Below are positions 58,106-64,000 of a DNA stretch of 64,000 nt, in pieces. The position numbers and the translations under genes are program-made. Positions within the stretch are counted from its first letter, which is position 1. Each line of letters begins with the position of its first letter. The stretch comes from Streptomyces sp. NBC_00569. GTDB lineage: Bacteria; Actinomycetota; Actinomycetes; Streptomycetales; Streptomycetaceae. Under the pieces are notes generated by a model. It saw only the letters and a list, made by a program, of their open reading frames with translations. It searched no databases and was not told where the DNA came from. Location: NCBI RefSeq assembly GCF_036345255.1, contig NZ_CP107783.1:7681001-7745000 (forward strand), given 5' to 3'.

Positions 58106-58801
58106 ATGACCAGTACGGTCCCCGCTCTCGGTACCCGAACGGCCGAAGGCTCCGCCCTGCAGGCCGTGCTCCTCGACATGGACGGCACTCTGGTGGACAC
58201 CGAAGGCTTCTGGTGGGACGCCGAGGTCGCCGTCTTCGGCTCGCTGGGGCACGCGCTCGACGAGGCGTGGCGCGAAGTCGTCGTCGGCGGCCCCATGACC
58301 CGCAGTGCCGGCTTCCTCATCGAGGCGACCGGCGCGGACATCACGCTCCCCGAGCTGACCGTGCTGCTCAACGACGGCTTCGAGGAGCGCATCAGCAGCG
58401 TCCTGCCGCTCATGCCGGGCGCCGCGCGGCTCCTCGCCGAACTCGCCGCCCACGACGTGCCCACGGCCCTCGTGTCCGCCTCGCACCGGCGCATCATCGA
58501 CCGGGTCCTGACCTCGCTCGGCCCCCAGCACTTCGCGCTCACGGTCGCAGGTGACGAGGTCGAGCGGACGAAGCCGTACCCCGACCCGTATCTGCTCGCC
58601 GCCGCGGGACTGGGTGCGGATCCGGCCAGATGCGCCGTCATCGAGGACACCGCCACCGGGGTCGCCGCCGCCGAGGCGGCCGGCTGCCACGTCGTCGCCG
58701 TACCCTCCGTGGCCCCCATCGCACCCGCCTACCGGCGCACCGTCGTCCCCTCGCTCGAACACGTCAACCTGCCATTCCTGCATGGCCTGATGGGCTACTG
58801 A
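58106..58801 (+). CDS. HAD superfamily phosphatase (beta-phosphoglucomutase/GPH-like)
   Basis: A 231-residue HAD hydrolase. Motif I is LLDMDGTLVDTE (Asp nucleophile and general acid, about residues 24-35), the cap domain runs from about 38 to 100, motif II is ALVSASHRR (Ser), motif III the Lys in VERTKPYPDPYLLAA, motif IV VIEDTATGVAAAEAAGCHVVAVPS. The layout suits subfamily IA sugar-phosphate phosphatases. ATG start after GGAGGTG. It follows metH in the conserved order. Substrate not predictable. Confidence 0.87.
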   Translation: MTSTVPALGTRTAEGSALQAVLLDMDGTLVDTEGFWWDAEVAVFGSLGHALDEAWREVVVGGPMTRSAGFLIEATGADITLPELTVLLNDGFEERISSVLPLMPGAARLLAELAAHDVPTALVSASHRRIIDRVLTSLGPQHFALTVAGDEVERTKPYPDPYLLAAAGLGADPARCAVIEDTATGVAAAEAAGCHVVAVPSVAPIAPAYRRTVVPSLEHVNLPFLHGLMGY

Positions 58802-58882
58802 ACCTTCGGTAACGCCGCTCGCGCGTGGCCGAAATGCTGCGCCCATCAACCCAGTTGAGCATGTGACGTTTCCCACTCGGCG

Positions 58883-58920
58883 TGGGGTCGACAGGTATGC
58901 GGAGCTGTGCTGCGACCCCA
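58883..58920 (+). terminator. Hairpin downstream of the HAD gene
   Basis: TGGGGTCG (58883-58890) and CGACCCCA (58913-58920) form an 8-bp stem, with an inner ACAG/CTGT pair. It is in the 369-base gap 58802-59170, which otherwise holds no gene that I can support. Confidence 0.5.
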
Positions 58921-59170
58921 CCCCCCGCTCCACTCCGAGTGACCTTGTGTCCCGATTGGTCGGACCCTGGGCCGAAGCGACCCCTGTGGGGTTATCGGTG
59001 TGTCCGCGCCCGGTTTCGCAGCGTGATGAAGCCATGGCTCCGGCCCCTTCGGGACGCTTCGCCGTGCGCATTAATGTCGTGGCGAGAACATCGCCGTAAC
59101 CCCTCGTGTCCCGTCGACACCACCCCCGTTGCCGGGCCCACGGGATCGACAGCTCTGGAGAACTTCGAGC

Positions 59171-60775
59171 ATGAACCGCAAGACTTTGGTGTTGCCGGCC
59201 GTCATCGGCCTGCTCGCGCCTGTGCTCGCCGCCTGCGGAGGGTCCGACAGCGGGGGCAAGGACGGCAACCCGATCGCCGTCGGTACCACCGACCGGTTCG
59301 TCGCCTCGAAGGCCGTCCCGGCCCCGTTCGACCCCGCGTACGCCTATGACGCGGGCTCCTGGAACGTGCTGCGCCAGACCATCCAGACCCTGATGGCCAT
59401 GCCGCGCGGCGGCGGCGAGCCGGTGCCCGAGGCCGCCCAGACCTGCGGCTTCACCGACACCGGCAACGAGCGCTTCTCCTGCACCCTGCGCAAGGGCCTC
59501 GCGTTCGCCGACGGCACCCCCGTCACCGCGTCCGACGTGAAGTTCTCCATCGACCGTGTGCTCGGCATCAAGAGCGACAGCGGCTCCTCCGCGCTGCTCT
59601 CCAGCGTCGACACGATCGAGACCAAGGGCCGCAACGAGGTCATCTTCCACCTGAAGAGCCCCGACGCCACCTTCCCGTACAAGCTGGCCACACCCACCGC
59701 CGGCATCGTCAACCCCGACGACTACACGAAGGGGAGGCTGCGCAACGGCTTCGCGGTCGACGGCTCGGGCCCGTACACCCTTGACGCCAAGGTCAGGAAC
59801 AACACCCTCGTCAAGGCCGTCTTCACCAAGAACCCCCACTACAAGGGGCAGTTGAAGCCGAAGAACGACAAGGTGGAACTGGTCTCCTTCGCGGACGCCG
59901 ACGCCATGGGCAAGGCCCTCGAAAAGGGCGACGTCGACATGATGACGCGCACCATGTCGCCGGAGCAGATCAAGCAGCTCTCGGACAACCCGGGCAAGAA
60001 CATCAACCTGGTCGAGATGCCGGGCATGGAGATCCGTTACCTCGGGTTCGACACCAGTGCCCCGGTGGTCAAGAGCAAGGCCGTCCGCCAGGCGATGGCG
60101 CAGGTCGTCGACCGCGGCCAGCTCACCGCCGACGTCTACGGCACCTCCGCCGAGCCGCTCTACTCGCTCGTGCCCGCCGGCATCACCGGCCACACGAACT
60201 CGTTCTTCAACAAGTACAGCGAGCCGAGCGTCTCCAAGGCCGCCTCGATCCTGTCCCGGGCCGACATCACCACGCCGGTGAAGCTGACCCTGCACTACAC
60301 GACCGACCACTACGGCCCCGCCACCAAGCGGGAGTTCGAGGTGCTCAAGAAGCAGCTCAACTCCAGCGGCCTGTTCGACGTCGGCATCAAGGGCGACGCC
60401 TGGGACACGTACCGCGCCTCCGAACTCAAGGGCAAGTACGACGTCTACGGGCTCGGCTGGTTCCCCGACTTCCCCGACGCCGACAACTTCATCGCGCCGT
60501 TCCTCGACAAGGACAACTTCCTCGCGTCCCCGTACGCGAACAGCACGATCCGGGACCAGCTCATCCCCGAGTCCCGTCGTGAGGCCGACCGGCTGACCGC
60601 CTCCAAGAGCCTCACGAGCATCCAGAACATCGTCGCCGACGACGTACCGGTCCTGCCGCTCTGGCAGGGCAAGCAGTACGTCGCCGCCCGCGACGACATC
60701 ACCGGAGTCGAGTGGGCGCTGAGCTCCTCCTCGATCCTCCAGCTCTGGGAGCTCGGCCGCGGCGTGAGCGGCTGA
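59171..60775 (+). CDS. Solute-binding lipoprotein (SBP family 5), first of a tandem pair
   Basis: A 534-residue extracytoplasmic binding protein. The ATG at 59171 gives a lipoprotein signal MNRKTLVLPAVIGLLAPVLAAC with Cys22; an earlier in-frame start lacks a leader. Family-5 landmarks: VTASDVKFSIDRVLGI, FAVDGSGPYTLD, VRQAMAQVVDRGQL and the late NIVADDVPVLPLWQGKQY. Two cysteines in the lobe (TCGFTDTGNERFSC) may form a disulphide. The next gene is a close relative; no permease or ATPase gene follows in this window, so it must use components encoded elsewhere. Confidence 0.88.
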   Translation: MNRKTLVLPAVIGLLAPVLAACGGSDSGGKDGNPIAVGTTDRFVASKAVPAPFDPAYAYDAGSWNVLRQTIQTLMAMPRGGGEPVPEAAQTCGFTDTGNERFSCTLRKGLAFADGTPVTASDVKFSIDRVLGIKSDSGSSALLSSVDTIETKGRNEVIFHLKSPDATFPYKLATPTAGIVNPDDYTKGRLRNGFAVDGSGPYTLDAKVRNNTLVKAVFTKNPHYKGQLKPKNDKVELVSFADADAMGKALEKGDVDMMTRTMSPEQIKQLSDNPGKNINLVEMPGMEIRYLGFDTSAPVVKSKAVRQAMAQVVDRGQLTADVYGTSAEPLYSLVPAGITGHTNSFFNKYSEPSVSKAASILSRADITTPVKLTLHYTTDHYGPATKREFEVLKKQLNSSGLFDVGIKGDAWDTYRASELKGKYDVYGLGWFPDFPDADNFIAPFLDKDNFLASPYANSTIRDQLIPESRREADRLTASKSLTSIQNIVADDVPVLPLWQGKQYVAARDDITGVEWALSSSSILQLWELGRGVSG

Positions 60776-60850
60776 TCCCCGCGCGAGCCGGCCTCCCCTC
60801 CGGGCGGCCGGCTCGCCCGATTTCCGCACCACTGACGACAAGGCACGTAC

Positions 60851-62440
60851 GTGAGAATGCGCAACCAGTGGCTGATCCTGCCCCTCGGGACGGGACTCAC
60901 CGCGGCCCTGCTGGCCGGCTGTGGCACCGACCAGGGCGATGCCGCAGGGCAGGGCGGGGCCGTGGTCATGGGAATGTCCGACGACATCCAGGCCACCGAT
61001 CCGGCGTCCGGCTACGACCCGGGGTCGTGGCTGCTGTTCAACAACGTGTTCCAGTCGCTCCTGAGCTTCCCCAAGGGCAGCACGGAGCCGGAACCCGAAG
61101 CCGCCAAGGAGTGTTCCTTCACCGACTCCGGCACCCGCGTCTACTCCTGCACCCTGCGCGACGGCCTCACGTTCAGCAACGGCCACAAGCTCACGTCGAA
61201 GGACGTCAAGTTCTCCTTCGACCGCATGATGAACATCGCTGACGACGCCGGCCCGGCGATCATGTTCCCCATGCTCGACAAGGTCGAGACGCCGAACGCC
61301 AAGACGGTCGTCTTCAAGCTGAAGCACGCGGACGCCACCTTCCCCAGCAAGATCGCGTCCGGCGCCGGTTCCATCGTCGACCACACCGGTTACTCCATGG
61401 ACGGCCTGCGCACGGACGGCAAGGCCGTCGGCTCCGGCCCCTACAAGCTGGACTCCTTCGACAAGAAGAAGGCCGTCTTCTCGGTCAACCCGGGCTACAA
61501 GGGCACCGCGAAGGTCCAGAACTCCGGCATGACCATCAAGTTCTTCCACGGCGACCAGGCGGGCCTGAAGAAGGCCCTCGTCGGCGGCGACATCGACCTC
61601 GCCTACCGAGGACTCGCCGCCAAGGACATCGCCGGGATCGAGAACTCCACCTCGACGAGCAGCACCATGGACGTCGTCGAGGGCACCAGTGCCGAGGTCC
61701 AGCACCTGGTCTTCAACATGAAGGACCCCGTCGCGGGACGCCTGTCCGTACGCAAGGCCATGGCCTACCTGATCGACCGGGACGCCCTGGTCGACGAGGT
61801 CTACCAGGACACCGCCACCCCGCTGTACTCGATCATCCCGGCGGGCATCAGCGGCCACAACACGGCCTTCTTCGACACCTACGGCGCCCACCCCTCGCCC
61901 GCCAAGGCCCGCGCAGCGCTGCGCGCCGACGGCATCACCGGCAAGGTGAAGATCACCCTCTGGTCGACGCCCTCGCGCTACGGCCCCGCCACCGACCAGG
62001 AACTGGCGGCCATCGCCAAGCAGCTCAACGCGAGCGGCCTGTTCGACGCCGACATGAAGTCCATCGCGTTCGGCCAGTACGAGAAGGACATCAAGACCGG
62101 CAAGTACGGCGTGTACGTGAAGGGCTGGGTCCCGGACTACCCGGACCCCGACAACTTCACCCAGCCGTTCTTCGGCGCCGGCAACGTACTCGGGAACAAC
62201 TACACCAACAGCACCATCACCGGGAAGATCATCCCGGAGACCGGGGCGGAGAGCGACCGCGCCTCCACCGACCGGGACTTCGAGCAGCTCCAGAACATCG
62301 TCGCCGACCAGCTGCCGGTCCTGCCCGTCTGGCAGGCCAAGCAGTACGCCGTCGTCCGCGACAGCGTCTACGGCCTGGAGTCCTGCCTCGACGCGTCGAC
62401 CGTGTTCCGCTTCTGGGAGATCAGCAAGGGCACCGCCTGA
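60851..62440 (+). CDS. Solute-binding lipoprotein (SBP family 5), second of a tandem pair
   Basis: A 529-residue paralogue of the preceding protein with the same features: lipoprotein signal (WLILPLGTGLTAALLAGC), ECSFTDSGTRVYSC cysteine pair, LTSKDVKFSFDRMMNI, KAVGSGPYKLD and NIVADQLPVLPVWQAKQY. A GTG at 60851 is used; an ATG two codons on is possible. The two genes are 75 bases apart and probably arose by duplication. Ligand unknown (peptide-type family). Strong terminator follows. Confidence 0.88.
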   Translation: MRMRNQWLILPLGTGLTAALLAGCGTDQGDAAGQGGAVVMGMSDDIQATDPASGYDPGSWLLFNNVFQSLLSFPKGSTEPEPEAAKECSFTDSGTRVYSCTLRDGLTFSNGHKLTSKDVKFSFDRMMNIADDAGPAIMFPMLDKVETPNAKTVVFKLKHADATFPSKIASGAGSIVDHTGYSMDGLRTDGKAVGSGPYKLDSFDKKKAVFSVNPGYKGTAKVQNSGMTIKFFHGDQAGLKKALVGGDIDLAYRGLAAKDIAGIENSTSTSSTMDVVEGTSAEVQHLVFNMKDPVAGRLSVRKAMAYLIDRDALVDEVYQDTATPLYSIIPAGISGHNTAFFDTYGAHPSPAKARAALRADGITGKVKITLWSTPSRYGPATDQELAAIAKQLNASGLFDADMKSIAFGQYEKDIKTGKYGVYVKGWVPDYPDPDNFTQPFFGAGNVLGNNYTNSTITGKIIPETGAESDRASTDRDFEQLQNIVADQLPVLPVWQAKQYAVVRDSVYGLESCLDASTVFRFWEISKGTA

Positions 62441-62442
62441 AC

Positions 62443-62483
62443 GGTCGGTGGCCGCCTCCCGGGAAGGGAGGCGGCCACCGACC
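62443..62483. terminator. Very strong bidirectional terminator
   Basis: An 18-bp perfect stem (62443-62460 with 62466-62483) and GGGAA loop, followed on the plus strand by TGTTCTTTCC. It separates the convergent binding-protein pair and response regulator. Confidence 0.92.
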
Positions 62484-62504
62484 TGTTCTTTCCGACGCCT
62501 GCTT

Positions 62505-63176
62505 CTACTGCGCGCCGGGACGCACCAGACCGCTCTCGTACGCGTACACCGCGGCCTGCACACGGTCGCGCAGCCCCAGCTTCGTCAGCACATGGCCGAC
62601 ATGGGTCTTCACCGTCGTCTCGCTGACGAACAGATCCGCCGCGATCTCGGCGTTCGACAGGCCGCGCGCCACGAGCTTCAGGACCTCGACCTCACGCTCG
62701 GTCAGCGTGTGCAGGGTGTCGGGCACCGGGTCGTCGCCCGACGGGAGATGGTCCGCGTACTTGTCGAGCAGCCGGCGCGTGATGCTCGGCGCGAGCATCG
62801 CCTCGCCCGCCGCGACCACCCGGATCGCCTGCACCAGTTCATTGGCCGGGGCGTCCTTCAGGAGGAAGCCGCTGGCGCCGGCGCGCAGCGCCTCCACCAC
62901 GTACTCGTCGAGGTCGAACGTCGTCAGTACGAGCACCTTCGCCGGACCGTCCCGGCCGGGGCCGGTGATCTGTCGAGTCGCCTCGACACCGTCCATCCGC
63001 GGCATACGGATGTCCATCAACACCACATCGGGCTGCAGGGCACGGACCTGGTCGAGCGCCTGCAGGCCGTCTCCGGCCTCGCCGACGACCGCGATGTCCT
63101 GCTCGGCCTCCAGAATCATCCGGAACCCGGTACGGAGCAGCGGCTGGTCGTCGACCAGTAGGACGCGGATCGCCAC
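62505..63176 (-). CDS. NarL/FixJ family response regulator
   Basis: A 223-residue two-component regulator. The receiver domain (1-120) has the acidic pair D9-D10, phospho-acceptor Asp55 in VVLMDIRMPRMDG, Thr in LVLTTFD and Lys in FLLKDAPA. The C-terminal LuxR-type HTH (about 155-215) reads LTEREVEVLKLVARGLSNAEI and SETTVKTHVGHVLTKL. The GTG at 63176 has AAGGAG upstream. No histidine kinase lies next to it in this window, so its partner is unknown; one could lie elsewhere. Confidence 0.93.
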   Translation of the reverse strand: MAIRVLLVDDQPLLRTGFRMILEAEQDIAVVGEAGDGLQALDQVRALQPDVVLMDIRMPRMDGVEATRQITGPGRDGPAKVLVLTTFDLDEYVVEALRAGASGFLLKDAPANELVQAIRVVAAGEAMLAPSITRRLLDKYADHLPSGDDPVPDTLHTLTEREVEVLKLVARGLSNAEIAADLFVSETTVKTHVGHVLTKLGLRDRVQAAVYAYESGLVRPGAQ

Positions 63177-63214
63177 GTAACTCTCCTTCGGTAGTCCGGG
63201 CCCATTCTGCCCTG

Positions 63215-64000
63215 CTAGCCGGCGTCCGACCCGGACACCCTGATCTGAAGCGGATACGGCGGGGGAGTCCCACCGAACTCCGGGCAAACCGCCTGATGGT
63301 CGCACCAACCGCACAGCTTCGTCGGGCGCGGCCGCCACTCGCCCGTCTCCGTGGCCAGCTGGATCGCGTCCCACAGCGCGTGCAGCTTGCGCTCCACCCG
63401 CTCCAGGTCCTCCACCACCGGGTCGTACGTCAGCACGTCACCGCTGCCCAGATAGACCAGCTGGAGCCGCCGCGGCACGACGCCCTTCAGGCGCCACACC
63501 ACCAGCGCGTAGAACTTCATCTGGAAGAGGGCGCCCTCCGCGTACTCGGGGCGCGGGGCCTTGCCCGTCTTGTAGTCGACGATCCGGACCTCGCCCGTCG
63601 GCGCCACGTCGACCCGGTCGATGATGCCGCGCAGCTTCAGGCCCGATTCCAGCTGGGCCTCGACGAACAGCTCCCGCTCGGCGGGCTCCAGACGCGTCGG
63701 GTCCTCGAGCGTGAACCAGCGCTCGACGAGCTGCTCGGCCTCACCGAGCCAGCGCGTCATCCGCTCACCCTCGCCGTCGTCCGCGAACAGATCCGCCAGC
63801 TCCGGCTTCACCTCGCGCAGCCGGTCCCACTGGCCGGGAATGAGGGCCTTGGCCCGCGGGGCCGTCCGCTCTGCCGCCGGAGCGTCGAACAGTCTCTCCA
63901 GCACGGCGTGCACCAGCGTGCCTCGGGTCGCCGCCTCGCTCGGCTTCTCCGGCAGCTTGTCGATCACCCGGAACCGGTAGAGCAACGGGCACTGCATGAA
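63215..64000 (-). CDS. RecB family exonuclease (partial, 5' end beyond the window)
   Basis: C-terminal part (262 residues visible) of a Cas4/AddB-type PD-(D/E)XK nuclease. Visible features: MQCPLLYRFRVIDKLPEKP with the first cluster Cys, RGTLVHAVLERLFD, nuclease core RGIIDRVDVAPTG and VRIVDYKTGK (Asp, then Asp-Tyr-Lys), an FQMKFYALVVW helix, and the C-terminal cysteine set CGWCDHQAVCPEF, which with the first Cys should hold a 4Fe-4S cluster. The family starts a few residues before MQCP (usually ...DFMQCP), and the frame is open to the window edge, so the ATG at 63997 is probably not the true start. Confidence 0.87.
   Translation of the reverse strand, partial: FMQCPLLYRFRVIDKLPEKPSEAATRGTLVHAVLERLFDAPAAERTAPRAKALIPGQWDRLREVKPELADLFADDGEGERMTRWLGEAEQLVERWFTLEDPTRLEPAERELFVEAQLESGLKLRGIIDRVDVAPTGEVRIVDYKTGKAPRPEYAEGALFQMKFYALVVWRLKGVVPRRLQLVYLGSGDVLTYDPVVEDLERVERKLHALWDAIQLATETGEWRPRPTKLCGWCDHQAVCPEFGGTPPPYPLQIRVSGSDAG

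Noticed and set aside
58088..62563. A 1491-codon open frame on the minus strand, opposite the HAD gene and both binding proteins
   Set aside because: It is an antisense shadow of GC-rich codons: composition is Val/Gly/Arg/Asp-rich without motifs, while the plus-strand frames give complete known proteins.

Overview
This is a very GC-rich actinobacterial chromosome segment that can be assigned to Streptomyces or a close relative. It carries two chaplins side by side (chpH and chpC), the mycothiol ligase mshC, a glpD-glpK-glpF-gylR glycerol operon beside metH, a DUF5703 protein and an 'SCO1664 family' protein. As I remember the S. coelicolor numbering (no alignment was run), the backbone runs in descending order: chpH/chpC about SCO1675/1674, the SCO1664 protein, mshC 1663, the PAC2/ParJ-type protein 1662, glpD/K/F/gylR 1661-1658, metH 1657.

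Layout. (1) 0-10.3 kb, chitin or oligosaccharide use: a histidine phosphatase; a secreted GH18 chitinase with a DasR-type operator at its promoter; then a compact run of ROK kinase, lipoprotein binding protein, two Opp/Dpp-type permeases, two ATPases and a ROK repressor. (2) 10.3-26.0 kb, conserved core: tRNA-Leu(GAG), an M20 peptidase, chpH, chpC, a degenerate RecD-like protein, an aldo/keto reductase, an F420-type oxidoreductase, a ferritin-like protein, a CorA-type transporter, a phosphatase, DUF3090, the SCO1664-family protein, an SRPBCC protein, mshC and the PAC2 protein. (3) 26.2-48.9 kb, an accessory catabolic island placed between the PAC2 gene and glpD. Its left arm is a twelve-gene minus-strand operon: aldehyde dehydrogenase, extradiol-type dioxygenase, NadX-like dehydrogenase, alpha/beta hydrolase, cupin, two SDRs, ThDP enzyme, flavin/2Fe-2S reductase, a 74-residue recombinase-like protein, Rieske oxygenase and MFS transporter, with a FadR-type regulator beyond a terminator. 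Its right arm holds a second MFS transporter, a TetR-MarR fusion regulator, XdhC, a three-subunit molybdenum hydroxylase with a CoxG-like protein, a MarR regulator and a luciferase-like monooxygenase. (4) 49.0-64.0 kb, core again: the gyl operon, metH, a HAD phosphatase, two tandem orphan solute-binding lipoproteins, a NarL-type response regulator and the cut end of a RecB-family nuclease gene.

How it works together. Region 1 looks like a unit that cuts chitin outside the cell, imports oligosaccharides and phosphorylates the sugar, under DasR plus a local ROK repressor. Region 3 has upper-pathway enzymes (Rieske oxygenase with reductase, SDR, ring cleavage, aldehyde oxidation), a Mo-hydroxylase of the kind that hydroxylates N-heterocycles, two importers and three regulators. 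This is what a pathway for an aromatic or N-heteroaromatic acid would need, but the enzyme set matches no pathway I can name, and it is the best candidate here for an undescribed system. No transposase, integrase, CRISPR array or rRNA gene was seen.
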